Assembly: GCF_026745355.1 (NCBI RefSeq)
Contig: NC_079209.1
Span: forward strand, 14,931,894-14,995,893
Direction of reading: 5' to 3'
DNA from: Beta vulgaris subsp. vulgaris
Taxonomy: Eukaryota > Streptophyta > Magnoliopsida > Caryophyllales > Amaranthaceae
DNA length: 64,000 bases
In this document: positions 1-11,849 of the stretch, piece by piece
How positions within the stretch are numbered: position 1 is the stretch's first letter
Layout of the letters: the number at the start of each line of letters is the position of its first letter
Program-made: the position numbers and the translations under genes
The notes under the pieces: generated by a model
Told to the model about the DNA's origin: nothing
Seen by the model: the letters and a program-made list of their open reading frames with translations, nothing else
Databases searched by the model: none

Positions 1-600
1 TAGTTCTTCAAATTTCATTTTTTGTTTAATCATTTTGTTTAGTTCTTCAGTTTGTTTAATCTTGTTTTTGCCTCTATTTTGTAATTTCTTTTCGCCTCTG
101 TTTTGTATCTTCATTTTGTTATGTTCTATTGTTAGTCTTACTGTTGGAAAGGTTTAGTTTGCTGTTTTTTTGAACTCGATATTTGCTTTTTTTTCCCTCT
201 TCTATAGTCATTTTGTATCTTCATTTTTTCTCTTGTTAGTGATGTTACTATAAAACTGTAACAGCTTAGTTAAGTTCTTATTTTTTGCTTCATATCTGTT
301 AATGCAGATGGCTGACCTCCCTGGAGGCTTCATTTGAGGAAGAAGAGAACTCCCATGTCGAGCCAAGCTTGATGCTGATTTTATAATGATGTTTGATGGA
401 TTTTGTATTGTAATTGGCAGACTTTTATATTTTAGTTGTAAATTAACTTTTAGCATATTTAGTTTTAACTCTTAAGTCTGTTGGAGTGTTGGTTTCTTTG
501 TTATAAATTTGAATGTTGGATAGTAGGAAATTCGGAATAGATCGATATGTGTTAGAAAAAAATCTGTAAAAAATCAGGATTTTTTTTGGGCAAAATTGAA
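1..600. other. AT-rich intergenic stretch, no gene seen
   Basis: This is T-rich sequence without a convincing reading frame. Short open frames here are low complexity and match nothing I recognise. I see no element boundary. Confidence 0.5.
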
Positions 601-602
601 GC

Positions 603-780
603 TATTCAGCAATCGGGTCAAACAGGTCGGGTTCGGGTCAACCCGATTAACTCTGGGTCGGGTTCAGGCTTAATTTTCTGACCTGTTTACCTAAACAGGT
701 CGGGTTCGGGTTCATAGGTTCTGACCTGTTTACCTAAATAGGTCGACCTGAACCTGGCCCGACCTGATTGCCAGTCCTAG
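603..780. mobile_element. hAT-like MITE with GGTCGGGTT-rich ends
   Basis: The segment is dominated by GGTCGGGTTCGGGT-type words in direct and inverted copies. The right end read on the minus strand starts TAGGACTGGCAATCAGGTCGG and the left end has a related CAGCAATCGGGTC. That subterminal style is typical of small non-autonomous hAT elements. No clear 8-bp target duplication was found, so the boundaries are approximate. Confidence 0.45.
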
Positions 781-1200
781 GCGTGGGTAGAGAAGAGAAA
801 GGCGGAGAAAGGAGGGAGAGCAGCAAACGCGAAGAGGAGGAGAAGGGGTGGTTGTGCGATGGTGGTGTCGCGCTGGTGGGTGAGGGTGGTGCGTTGTGTT
901 ATGCGCTGAAGAGGTGATGAAAGAAGGAAAGATTAGAATGCGAGAATGAGTAGGGGCTACTAGTGGTGCGAGGACCAGGAGAGGGTCGCAAGGGGTTTGG
1001 TATGCGGGGTCAGTGGTGGTTCGCTGGTGCCGAATGACTTGTGAGGTGATGGTGGTGGTGCGCAAAGGAGGTGACCGGCGTTGGTTTATGCGACCAGATG
1101 GAAAGGGGAGCCACGGGCCAGGCGTGGCGTGGGGATGAAGCCCACGGCCGAACCGTGGTGTCTACTGCCTACTGGGCGTTGCTACAGTGCTAATGCTCCT
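781..1200. other. G-rich low-complexity block, probable transposon interior
   Basis: The plus strand is GC-rich and purine-rich with repeated GGTGGTGCG-like words. It differs sharply in base composition from its AT-rich surroundings. The open frame on the minus strand at 730-1065 encodes a His/Pro/Thr-rich, non-conserved string and is most likely not a gene. The composition resembles the interior of the MULE at 13.4-14.5 kb. Confidence 0.35.
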
Positions 1201-1339
1201 TGTTCTATTTTTTTTCTTTAATATCCTTTTTAATTCCAATTTCCACCTACAATCACAAGAACCAACAAAAACACACCAAAAATCACACAAAAAGAATGAA
1301 AAAAAAAAAACAAAGTAAAAATTAAAGAAAAGAATAAAT

Positions 1340-3509
1340 AAACTAAGTTAAAACTCGGGTTGCCTCCCAAGAAGCGCTAATTTCAAGTCTTGCATGACCG
1401 CTTAAGATTAGTAGATCATTCATAATAGTTCAATTCTCTAATAAGTTTCTCATATGTTTCTGCAAACATCTCAGAGCATATTATATAAGAATGGAAAGGA
1501 AAAATGGAAAAAAGTTAATCCTAAAAAATTATTAAAACTACAAAAAGAAAAATCAAACGAGAAGTTATATCTACAAGAAAAAAAAGAAAAATCGTTAGTC
1601 TTTTTACATGACTCAAAACAAGGAAAAGAAACTAAATTTACATTAATGACATTATCATGAGAGAATGGAACATGAGACTAAAAAACAGTATCAGATGAAA
1701 CCGACAAAGACTCATGCACTATTTCACTCTCAACTTTAGACTCATATACAGATGAAAAGCTTATCGAAAAAGTGTTAGACACTTTACTCTCAACTATGGA
1801 TTCGTCAACATAGAGATACAAACTACCAACTCCACTAATTACGCCCTTACCTTCTACCAAATTATTATGAGTCAAATCAATGCCTTTCTCTTCCGAATTA
1901 TAATTCTCAACACTAATATCAGTATCATCAAGTATCACCTGTTCGTTAGTAGATTGCTGCACAACAAGAAATTCAATAGATTTCGCTATGTTTTGTTAAT
2001 CATGAGCTAATTCATTTAAGTCTTCATGTTGTTTGACAATATACTCTTTCATCATGTTAAAAAGTTCCTAACACTCTAATGTTTCAGGTTGAAAATAATT
2101 ATTCTCTTCAAGTTGATAATATTGAATCTAATCAGCCACATAAGACTCATTAGGGTAATGAGAATATTCATAGGAATTCATGCACAGATTTTGTAAATTT
2201 TGACAATCATATGATGCATCATAAACATAATCATTTGCATTATAATACCCAGATTAATCATACTGCACTTGATAATTAGAAAAATCATCCCCCTCTAAAC
2301 TATAATTATATGACTCCATTACAACACACTATAGAGAGGGGAAAAAATATCCACAAAAGGAAGAAAAAGAATATATAAATATAAAGTTTAGTATCACCAA
2401 CAATAAAAAGTATATAAAAAATACCGTCTTCCCGGGAACAGCGCCAAAATTTGATAGGCTGTCGTACACCCGTTAAAAATAAATTCTTACAAAACCTTCT
2501 AACAATGTAGTAGGGTAAGTAGGGTCGAATCCACAGAGAGATGGCCGTTTTATCTAGTTTATAAGGTATAGAGAAACTAAAAAAGATCACAGATATTTGA
2601 ATTAAAGTTCTAAAATAATCAAATTACGAAAATCAAACTAAAAAGGATCTAGGGTAATGGTTCACCATGTTTATAACTATAATCTATCAAAATATCATTA
2701 ATAGTTCAATCAATCAGATATCTAGAGCACAGGTTAATCCTTGGTCAGGCATTAAAGCTCTCAAATCAACATACGCTAGTACGGTTGCTCAACATAATCA
2801 GATTTGCTAATTGTAGGTAAGCCTCTAAAGAGTACTATATCTCGATCTATGGCTCGATATTAACAATATTTGATCAAACAATTGATCAGATTGCAAGATT
2901 AACAATAAAACACTAATCAATTAGTGAAATCAATAGCTAAGCAAACCATGAATAAATATCAATCGAATCATAGCATATAATCATGGATTCCCAAAACCCT
3001 AGAAATAAAAACTACTCTATCATGAAATAAATAATGAAATCTAAATCTACAAAGTAAAACATAATCAAATAAATCAATGAAAGAAACTAATAGAATTCAT
3101 GAATTAATGAAAAAGAATAAAAACTAGGGTTTACACTAAAAACTAGAGAGAAAGAGAGATGAGAGAAAACTAAAACCTGAAACCTAAAAAATAACGTGAG
3201 AGAGGGAGAGAGAAAAAAAAGAATGAAAAACTAATCTAAATAATATTCAATAACCTAATATGATTAGGAAAGTAATTTACAAGATAAGGAAAGTCTTAAA
3301 TAAATCAATAATGGGCGGATTAGTGATCCGCGCCTACGCATGGCAGATTCCAGCAGAAATAGTCGAACTTCAAAAAGGCATAACTTCTTGAATATAAATC
3401 TCCTTGGGTCGTACCACCTATCGTTTGAAAGCTCTTCAAGAGTAATTTGGAGAATTTGCAGTTGCGTTTGAGAGAATTGGGTGGTTGTTTGTCCGTAATG
3501 GTGAATTAT
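1340..3509 (-). mobile_element. Remnant of a gypsy-type non-autonomous LTR element
   Basis: On the minus strand a primer-binding site TGGCGCTGTTCCCGGGAA (2446 to 2429) is close to the complement of the tRNA-Asp 3' end, as used by Athila-type gypsy elements. The LTR lies to its right, from about 2454 to at least 3509, where a copia element interrupts it. The internal region runs left to a conserved-looking AGCGCTTCTTGGGAGGCAAC segment near 1375. I see no matching second LTR inside the window, so the element is partial. No reverse transcriptase or integrase is present between primer site and left end, which fits a TR-GAG or LARD-like non-autonomous element. Confidence 0.6.
1678..2318 (-). pseudogene. 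Degenerate gag-like reading frame of the gypsy remnant
   Basis: Reading leftward from about 2318 there is a frame starting MESYNYSLEGDDFSNYQ, broken by several stops. The open remainder at 1962-1678 is 94 residues, acidic and Ser/Glu-rich, and contains SIEFLVVQQSTNEQ around its start. This matches in style the short gag-like ORF of non-autonomous gypsy elements: there is no zinc knuckle, no protease and no membrane segment. It sits just downstream of the tRNA-Asp-type primer site, where gag is expected. I infer a decayed transposon ORF, not a host gene. The family assignment rests on the context, because no diagnostic domain is visible. Confidence 0.45.
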
Positions 3510-4373
3510 TGAAAATACTTTAAGGTAGTGTTTGGGAATGTTGATTTCATTTGAATTCCTGGATTTGAATTTACGAATTATAAATTTCAATATTGAATTC
3601 CAAATCAATTGTTTGGGAAATTCAGAAATTCTAAATTCATTTTTTCAAATCCAATGCATGTTTGGATAGACTTTAAAATTCTAATTCCACACTTCATCAC
3701 TATAAGCGAGTTTTTTTACTAGAATTATGAAAAATTAGCTACAAAAATTAAAATGATGAACAACTATAACAAGGCTCTACATATCATTATAAGAAACATA
3801 AAGGAAAAAATTGAAAATGAGGAAGATGAAGTAAAAACCATGGCTGCTCTATTTATCTTTTATCAAACTATACAAAATGGAATATGGTGCCATGATGGTG
3901 GGGTAGAGGAGAGAGAGTGGACAAGGAAACCCATATGTTTATGGATGAGGAAAGAAGAAAGGGAGCAGTAGTGTAGTGCAATAGTGTAGTGTGCTGTGAT
4001 TTCAAATGACATGGTTTCAAATGTCATTTCAAATCCTTTCTTGTATGGGATTTTTTTGGTTGTGTGGAATTTGGGCTAATTCTAGAATTGAAAATCTTTG
4101 TCCATCCAAACATATTAATCGTCCAAATTCAGCATTTCAAATGAAATGCTCATATCCAAACAGGCCATAATAGAAGTTAGAGAGAAAAACGAGATAGAGT
4201 TTATTTCTCAAGAATTATAAAGTTGTTTTCTAACTATACAAGAAAGGGAAAGAGGCTACTTATAGTAGCTTTACAATGACATCTAGGAAGTTAGTTATAA
4301 TGGAAAACTAACTTCATTCTTACAACAAAGTATTGTTATTCTAACATAATATAAAAGAGAAAGATATATTTCA
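3510..4373 (-). repeat. 3' LTR of the copia element, split by a MITE
   Basis: The sequence 3510-3523 plus 4168-4373 aligns base by base with the LTR at 9043-9301. Both start TGAAAATACTT and end ATATTTCA on the plus strand. The interruption is the 644-bp MITE at 3524-4167. Confidence 0.85.
3524..4167. mobile_element. PIF/Harbinger-type (Tourist-like) MITE in an LTR
   Basis: Terminal inverted repeats read GGTAGTGTTTGGGAATG on the left and TGGCCTGTTTGGATATG on the complement of the right end. A TAA is present at 3521-3523 and again at 4168-4170, the 3-bp target duplication typical of this superfamily. The uninterrupted LTR at 9043 provides the empty site (ACTTCAATAGAAG). An open frame at 3753-3971 shows no domain and is not considered a gene. 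Confidence 0.8.
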
Positions 4374-4599
4374 TATCTCCTTCAAGCTGGACTTGTGTAG
4401 AATCAACAAGACCAAGAAAGGATAATGTGAGATAATGATGCTAAGTTCTCGATAATAGCTTAGTCAGTAGGTCTGCCAATTGTTGCCGACTTGAAACATG
4501 AGTTGTCTGCAAGAAACCAGACTCCACTCACTCCCTCACATAATGTTAATCACGATTGAGCTGCTATGTCCTTTTGTGAAAAATTGGATTATGTGCAAT

Positions 4600-5700
4600 G
4601 TGTTGAGCAATATTATTGTCATAATATAAATAAATAGGAAGATTAACTTTCACTTGCAAAACCTAAAGCAAACCCTCCATCTCATAAGTTGTGCTTGATA
4701 AGATTTTATACTCTGCCTCAACTGATGACTTACTGCTTCCTGTTTCTTAGTTTTTCATGACACTAAGTGTGATCCCAAGAAAACAAAATATGCACTTAAG
4801 GACCTACTAGTGAATAAACATGTGCTCCAATCAACATCACTATATGTTGTCATTTGTAAGTCAAAACCAGCAAGATAAAATAAGCCATGATTGATTGTAT
4901 TCTTGAGATATCTAACCACATACAAGGTCGCTTGAAGATGTGGTTTTCTTGGACAAGAAAGAAACTGGCTTAAGTGTTGTGTTACATATGACAAATCAGG
5001 ACTTGTGATCTTAAGGTACAATAACCTTCCAATAAGTTTCCTGTATTCTTCTGGTTCTGTCAATACCTCACCTAGGTTGTGTAGATAATCCAAGTTCCTT
5101 GGGAAGAGGTGCACTTACTGGTGTGGAATTGTCCAACTAAAGATCTTTTATAATGTCAGTGATATATTTTCTTTGGCTTAAAAGAGTTCCTGATTTGTTT
5201 CTAATGATTTCCATCCCAAGGAAGTATTTCAAATCACGAAGCTCTTTTATCGTGAATTCTTTGTCAAGGGCTAACTTAACATCATCTATTTGCACCTTAC
5301 TTGTGCCTGTCAATACCATGTATTGACATATACCAACAACACAACAAATTCTCCATCAAGTTCCCCTGTAAATGTGAATAGTCTTGTTTAGATTACATAA
5401 AGCCAAGACTGAAAAGAAACTTGCTTAACTCCTTGTTCCACTGTCTAGATGCTTGCCTTAACCCATACAATGATCTTTTTAACTTAGACACCTCACTTGC
5501 GTTGGCTTTTTCATATCCAAGAGGAGGATTCATGTATACTTCATTATCCAAATATCCATAAAGAAATGCATTATTTATGTCTAGTAGACATAAAGGCCAA
5601 TTCTTGGTTGTTGCAAGAGATATTACAACCCTCACTGTAGCCAGTCTAGCTACTGGAGAAAAGGTATGTGTAAAGTCTTCACCTACAACTTGCTAATACC
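4600..5700 (-). pseudogene. Copia reverse transcriptase and RNase H, frameshifted
   Basis: This is the C-terminal part of the copia polyprotein, which copies the element RNA into DNA in cytoplasmic particles. From right to left it encodes an RT block with LDINNAFLYGYLDNEVYM and LYGLRQASRQW (5635-5393), a block with LKYFLGMEIIRNKSG (5319-5137), and RNase H with YVVRYLKNT and DVDWSTCL (5114-4755). Degraded SSVEAEYK-type sequence continues to about 4690. The catalytic YVDD box at about 5320-5345 is broken by a one-base deletion plus substitutions, so the enzyme cannot be active. Frames change several times. Confidence 0.8.
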
Positions 5701-5775
5701 CAGTAGCAACTAAACGTGCCTTATATCTTTTCACAGTACCATATGGGTTGTGTTTAACCTTAAACATACACCCAC

Positions 5776-7230
5776 TTAGAAACCTATAGCTTTCTTCCCT
5801 TGAGGCAATGAAGTTATGTCCCAAGTGTCTTTAATTTTAAGGGCATGAATTTCCTTATGCATTGCTTCTCTCCACTCATGGTAAATGCTATCTTGAGCAT
5901 ATGAATGTGGTTCAGTGGTAGGAGTTTGTGTTTGAACAGAAAAGGATTGAGAATAAGAAGCTGTGGAAGATAACATAGGGCAAATAAAACCATTGTATTT
6001 AGATGGTTGTTTAGAAATCCTTGTAGATTTTCTACAAGGTGGATTATTATGATTAGTAACATTATGTTTAGAAATAGGAATAGTTCTTTCATGAGCAGCT
6101 GAAGAAGAATCAAGAGAAGTATATATTTGAGTTATCGTTATCAGGATGAATACCATTGTTCTATTCATTAGATTGGCTAGTAACAATAGAATTAGATGAA
6201 GAAAAGTGGCCAGAAGAATTTGTAGAATGATATTTAGAGTTACATGAGAATTTTGAGAAGAACTATGAATCAATGTGGAAGAAATGGTATGAATATCAAG
6301 AGTTGTTTCATCATTTGTTAAAGAAACAATAGGAACATCATTAGAAGAAGTTAAATTTGAAGATGAAGATTGATGAGAAGATTGATAAGGGAAAATTTCT
6401 TCTCTAAATATGACATCTCTAGTAATAAAACACTTATGTGTTATAAGATCATACACCTTGTATCCCTTTTGACCAAAAGGATAACTAATGAACACACATT
6501 TTCTAGCTCTAGGACTGAGTCTGTCTCTAGTTATGTCCATGTTGTAGGCATAGCAAACGCAACCAAAGACTTTTAATGTATTATAGTTTGGGATTGAGTT
6601 AAACAATAGTTCAAAAGAACTTTTCAAGTTTAGAATGACAGTACGCATATGGTTTATGAGATAGGTGGTTGTAAGTAGACATTCTCCCCCAAAATTTGGT
6701 TAGCATATTTGCATGAAATCTTAAGGCTCTAGCAACCTCTAAAAGGCGCCTATGTTTCCTTTCCACTCGACCATTTTGTTGTGGCCTTCCAACTACATTT
6801 GTTTGATGTATGACTCCCTTTTATGAAAATAATGCAAGGCACTCTGTTTGAATGATTTATGTGCCATTATCTGTCCTAATGGTTTTGATCTTGGTCTGAA
6901 ATTGGGTTTCAATTTGGGAAAAGAATGAAGCTATGGTTTTATGAACTGGCATTTTGTTATCCAACATGAAGTCCAAGTACATCTTATGTGATTAAATCTG
7001 AGATGGTGAAAAAGTAGGAAGCACCTAATAAGGTTTTAGTTTTGTATGGGCCATATAAATCAATGTGAACAAGTTCAAAAGGTATATTGGATGTACTAGT
7101 GTTCCTAGGAAATGGTAGTTTATGATGTTTAGCCATGACACATACTTAACAAAAGTATTTAGATAAATGATTACAAGAACATTCAGCAACATGCTTCAGT
7201 TTAGACAAAGAAAGATGTCATAATCTTGTA
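5776..7230 (-). pseudogene. Copia integrase, broken
   Basis: The integrase core lies at about 7230-6650 with many stops. Traces of its zinc-binding His/Cys region and of the core fold can be followed in changing frames. The better-preserved C-terminal part at 6648-5776 contains FGCVCYAYNMDITRDRLSPR and KCVFISYPFGQKGYKVYD, the usual copia integrase tail that precedes RT, followed by an Asn/Ser/Thr-rich linker. Integrase would insert the cDNA into the chromosome. This copy is inactive because the core is interrupted. Confidence 0.75.
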
Positions 7231-7247
7231 TGAATCAAATCAAGATT

Positions 7248-8893
7248 TCATGGTTTAGAAGCTTTAGAAGAATTGTTATGAGACTTGGAAGAATTGGATG
7301 ATGATGAAGAAGCAACTAAGGTTGTGTTTGTGGATTTAGGATAGGAAATTGAGTTTGAAGAAGCAATAACATTAAGCAAAAACAAACCATTGATTTTATG
7401 AACAATTGCCACAACATTACCAAATAAACATGATCTAATAACACATTGTTGTTGTTTGAAAACAGCCTCGAATCGAGAATCCACCAACAATTTCCCCACA
7501 CTCAACAAGTTATGCTTAAATATATGAACCAATATCACATTTTTAATCACAAAATCATCTATAATTTCAACATCTCCAATTTTCTGTACATAAATATGTG
7601 TACCATGAGGCAAACCTATTTCAATGACCTTTTCTAGATTTCTTTTATTAACCAATAACTCACTATTTGTAAGTCTATGGTCTGTTTGAATCCAACATTA
7701 TTAAAAGAATGTTTTAGATTCATAACTGCACAATTAGCATAGGCAACACAATGTTATTATTAGAAGATTCTCCAATAACTTGCTTGTTCTTCATGCACTT
7801 CATGACCTCATGCATGCATGATAAATTCCATCATATCATTGTCTCTAGAACTTATGCCTCCATAATTTGAAGGTCCAGCAGCATGAATATCATAATCCCA
7901 AGGATTATAATCAATGTCAACAGTGACATTAGCAGCCATCCTAGAAGAAGAAGAACTTCAAATGATATTTCTGTTCTTCTTAGGAGTAAATTAAACCACT
8001 CAAGGTATCCACTTAGTTTAAAACATTGATCCTTTGTATGTCCAATTCCCTTACAAAAATTACATGTCCTGTCTAACTTGTCCTTATTCCAGTATTTTTT
8101 GAATCCACCTATGCTTTGACCCCTTTGTGCAACAAGAGCACTTACTTCTTGAGCGTTTATCTGATTAAAACCACTTACCGCCTTTTGTTTCTCTACTTGT
8201 TGAACCAGATAAAACGCTCTATTCACATAAGGTAACGGATCCATGGACAAGATGTTGCTAATTGCATTCTCAAATACAATATTCAATCCAAGAAGGAATT
8301 GCATTAACCTCTCTTCATTCTCAAAATCAGTTAATTTCTTAACAAAATCATGGTTGCGCTTGGATATTAATTCACAAGTACATGAAGGAAACTTCCTCAT
8401 ATTATGTAATTCATCCCAAACTCCTTTCATCTTGCCATAGTAATTGACAATAGACAGATTATCTTGCCTCAAATTGTTTAGTCTCTATTAAGTCTGTTTG
8501 ATTGACCAAATCTCTTACTAATCTCACTCCAAAACTGTTCAGAACTTTCAACACATGTAAAATTTTCTCCAATATCCTGTTTCATCGAATTCACTAACCA
8601 TCAAATTAAATATAATCACATCTCATCCATTTGCTAAAATCCTGACAAGTTTCAATAGGTTTCTTAATGGATCCATCAAGAAAACCTAACTTATTCTTTG
8701 TAATCAAAGCTCTAAGAATATTATGTTTCCAGATAAGAAAATTACTTCCATTGAGGTTTATAGCAACTAATTTTCCTACTGTTTGATCTGAACTACAAAT
8801 GAAGTAAGCATCGTTATACGCATTACTTTTATTGTCAGAATTTTCAGTCAAATTCTCAGAATTGCTGACATTTGAGTTTTCTCCAATCGCCAT
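7248..8893 (-). pseudogene. Copia gag and protease region, broken
   Basis: The frame starts MAIGENSNVSN at about 8893. It has a gag N-terminal block with LNGSNFLIWKHNILRALI and LGFLDGSIKKP. A second block (8472-7852) carries the helical gag region (WDELHNMRKF, RLMQFLLGLN) and a CCHC zinc knuckle, CNFCKGIGHTKDQC, for RNA binding. The next block (7655-7248) has LPHGTHIYVQKIGDV and KHNLLSVGKL, the region between protease and integrase. The protease DSGA motif itself is not seen. At least three frame breaks separate the blocks. Confidence 0.75.
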
Positions 8894-9042
8894 TTTCGCA
8901 TAGAAATCACCAAATTCAAGAAGATTCACCAAAATTCTCGCAATCATACACAAATTTGCAGCTCAATTGCGTTAAAAATAGCACGCAGTTGACAAATTTT
9001 GAACGAAATCTGAGGTATTAGGAGCGTACTACTCTAATACCA

Positions 9043-9301
9043 TGAAAATACTTCAATAGAAGTTAGAAAGAAAAACGAGAAAGAGTTTTGTTTCTCAAGA
9101 GTTATAAAGTGTTTTTCTAACTATACAAGAAAGGGAAAGAGGCTACTTATTGTAGCTTTACAATGACATCTAGGAAGTTAGTTTGGTGCCGCCTCTTATG
9201 AATCAAAAACATCTAGGAAGTTAGTTATAACAGAAAACTAACTTCATTATTACAAAAAACTATTGTTACTCTAACAGAATATAAAAGAGATATATATTTC
9301 A
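9043..9301 (-). repeat. 5' LTR of the copia element
   Basis: It matches the 3' LTR at 3510-4373 and borders the primer site TGGTATTAGAGT on its left. Near 9165-9225 it has an extra insertion bounded by a direct repeat CATCTAGGAAGTTAG. The other LTR lacks this insertion. Confidence 0.85.
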
Positions 9302-9335
9302 TATTCTCATTGAAGAGCACATGTGAGTGTCCCGC

Positions 9336-9655
9336 ATTGGAGAAAGAGGAGAGACTAAACCACTCTATAAGCTTTGGAGCTACTCCTCCTATCACCAATA
9401 GGTTTTAGGATGGAACCTCTTTGGGCTTGTAAGTGGGTTAAAATCTCCTCCTCCTTGTTGGGTTATCCAGACCCATTTCATATAAGTTGCAGGTCTCTTC
9501 TAAATTTGGAGAAAGAGGAGAGACTAAATCACTTTGTAAGCTTTGGAGTTACTCCTCCTATCACCAATTGGTGTTGGGATGGAACCTCCTTGGGCTTGTA
9601 AGTGGGATAAACTCTCCTCCTCCTTATTGGGTTACCTAGGCCCATTTCATATAAT
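9336..9655. repeat. Tandem duplication of a ~150-bp unit
   Basis: Units at about 9336-9484 and 9504-9655 share GGAGAAAGAGGAGAGACTAA, TACTCCTCCTATCACCAA and CCCATTTCATATAA in the same order. The composition resembles plant sequence often seen at LTR ends, but no LTR partner is visible here. The duplication abuts the 5' side of the F-box fragment. Confidence 0.75.
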
Positions 9656-10134
9656 TTGAAAATTAACAATTATCATATTAGGGATTATTCTCGTGAGGAA
9701 TTGCGTGATCATATACTCTACCATGCTGATTTATGGGTGATGGAGGAGTATGGTAACAAAGACTCCTTTGTTAGGTTGTTTAGTATTCTTGAGCCGGAGA
9801 GATTTCGAGCTTCACTATCTCTTAGGCCTAATCCAACTATGGGTGAGGAATTTTGATGGAGATAGACAAGTCTGAGGTTGGTTGGTATGATCTGGAGTCC
9901 AAACAGGTTGAGATACTTACATCGCATGGCATGCCATATAAGTTTCCGGATACTGGATTTTTCGTGGGCACCCTTATTTTGCTTGAAGATAAGCTGCATC
10001 CTAGGAGGGGCTCCTTGCTAATGAAGATAAAAAGAGGTAAATTGAATTTAGGAGATATTCCTTATAGCTTGCTTGCAATGCTTGGTAAGGATGCCTATTG
10101 TAAGTGCATTTCGACACTCGTTAATAGGATTTAG
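9656..10134 (+). pseudogene. F-box/FBA protein fragment, 5'-truncated and frameshifted
   Basis: This encodes only the C-terminal part of an F-box-associated (FBA) domain. HADLWVMEEYGNKDSFVRLF aligns with RADLWVMKEYGKKESWVRLF of the intact gene at 27705-28898. After a frameshift near 9850 it continues with VGWYDLESKQVE and TGFFVGTLILLED, matching LGWYDLETQSFD and SGFFVGSLVSLGN. The F-box and most of the FBA domain are missing, so it cannot act in an SCF ubiquitin ligase. Sequence about 370 bp downstream also resembles the 3' flank of the intact gene, so this looks like the end of a duplicated locus. Confidence 0.8.
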
Positions 10135-11840
10135 ACTAACTCAGTGTTATAAGATTCTTGTGAAGTCTGTTAGTATTGTAGAATGCAGAGGCCGTTAGGC
10201 CCACTATTAACGTTTGCCTCATCTCACCTAAGTAAAATGTATAGATATGTATATTCACAATGTCTCTTCAAGATAAATCCTTTGATAAGCATAATGCAGA
10301 GTATGTTCTGTATCTCTTTGTGATTAGTAGATAATTTATTTTCATGTTTGATAATGTTGCATCTATGTGAATGAATAGCTATGATCTTGGAAGGACCATA
10401 CTGAAGGCTGTAAGCACTATGCTGTGGAGGTAAATGCGCACTATCAACTCTCAAGCTGTAAGAAACAATGCAGCTCTCGAGCTCTCCCTTTGTTTTGCAG
10501 GGATGACCTGGATAATTTTCAATCTTTGGATTCAAAGCTGTAGTTATGAGCATATGACTTAATTGAAGATGCTAGCGCTGGAAGTTCAGAATTATGTGAT
10601 GTACGTATGAAAGTAACTCTGTAGTTACTTAATTCATTGTATTCTTACATATTCTTTTGCTAAGAATTTAACATACAAAGTAACTCTGGAGTACCCTTGA
10701 ATTCGATAAGATTTACAGTGGTATATCTTATACATTAATATATACAGAACAAAAAATCTCTATCCTTGTTTTATTTGGTGAACATACATAAACTTAGTTA
10801 AAGCATTGCTCCTATTACATTCTAAACTGAAGTAAGATGTGCATTAAGGCTAGTTAAATCCATGCTAGAAGGAACTAGGGATGGGGAAACAACTCAGGGA
10901 CTCTGATTGATATAATCATCATAAGATATAGCCTGTCTATGGAACCCAGTGCTCATGTGGTTAAGCTTAATGTGGCCTGAAGATCTTTAGAAGCTCCATA
11001 TAATCAGCAACAACTAACATGATGGAAACATGGATCATGCATTAGGTCCCCCTTGTGTGAAGTGCTGTTTGGCATCTACACAGTTAGTATAGACAAAACT
11101 CGCTATATATTATGGTTGACTGCAACGTGCAGGGCGGCCCAGGGCCAGCAGGGGTTCTCGAATACTCATTAATTCTGCAGCGGAATAGTTAGTGGCAGAG
11201 CTCTCTTTATGGAGCTATATACACTAGAAGTCTCTGCTATAGGTCTTGATAGGTTTTCTAACGTATCTGCTTTCCCTCCATAACTTTCCTGAAAGCTGAG
11301 AGGTGTTCCCAAAGTTGCATAAACCAAAATTGGGCATACTAGGGTGAATGTGATTGTTGCCAATCTCATGGTGAATTTGCAGTCTGGACATGTCATACTT
11401 TCAGTTCATAACAACTGATGGTCACTTATTTCAAATAGACAGAGAGGGGCTTGACCAATTCTTAGTTTAAATAGGTTTACTTGCATCTTGACTGCACTTG
11501 TTTAAAGCAAATTTGCTTGTCGATTTTTTGGTGTGAGATCTGGAGCAACAAAGAGATTAGGCTTTTCTTTTTCTGTTTCCACGTACTCTTGTTGGCCAGA
11601 TACTCCACACAGGTGTTATGTACTAGCACATGGTTATGATTTTATTATTTGCCAATAGCCATATTATGACTGATTACATCTTTCTCTGATTCTGGTCTTA
11701 AACAATTGTTGGTCTTCTTGCCAGATATGGGATTTTGCATTGATAAATTTGCTATTTTTGATAGATTTTTTTGGCTGTTTTACTATCGTTGAGTTCAAGA
11801 TTTTCTTTTCTTTGAACGATACAGTGTTATTATTAGTATG
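10135..11840. other. 3' flank of the F-box pseudogene, no separate gene seen
   Basis: Near 10479-10545 the sequence GCTCTCCCTT, a pyrimidine-rich stretch ending in CAG, then TGGATAATTTTC and TGGATTCAAAGCTG resembles 29959-30025 downstream of the intact F-box gene. That suggests a shared untranslated exon preceded by a splice acceptor. The rest, to 11.84 kb, has only short unconserved frames. Confidence 0.4.
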
Positions 11841-11849
11841 AAAACCAGT

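Larger units (their letters stand above)
3510..9301 (-). mobile_element. Degenerate full-length Ty1/copia retrotransposon
   Basis: Two LTRs flank a gag-integrase-RT-RNase H order that runs leftward. The right (5') LTR spans 9043-9301 and is followed on the minus strand by the primer site TGGTATTAGAGT, resembling the initiator tRNA-Met site. The left (3') LTR spans 3510-4373 and is split by a MITE. A purine-rich tract precedes it near 4380. Integrase-before-RT order defines copia. Frameshifts and stops occur in every domain, so the copy is dead. Left and right flanks (ATTAT and TATTC) do not give a clean 5-bp target duplication. The element lies in the LTR of the older gypsy remnant. Confidence 0.85.

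Noticed and set aside
730..1065. 111-residue His/Pro/Thr-rich frame on the minus strand
   Set aside because: Low-complexity translation of a G-rich block with no conserved motif.
3505..9306. A 5-bp target duplication for the first copia element
   Set aside because: ATTAT on the left and TATTC on the right overlap in pattern but are not equal, so no clean duplication is claimed.
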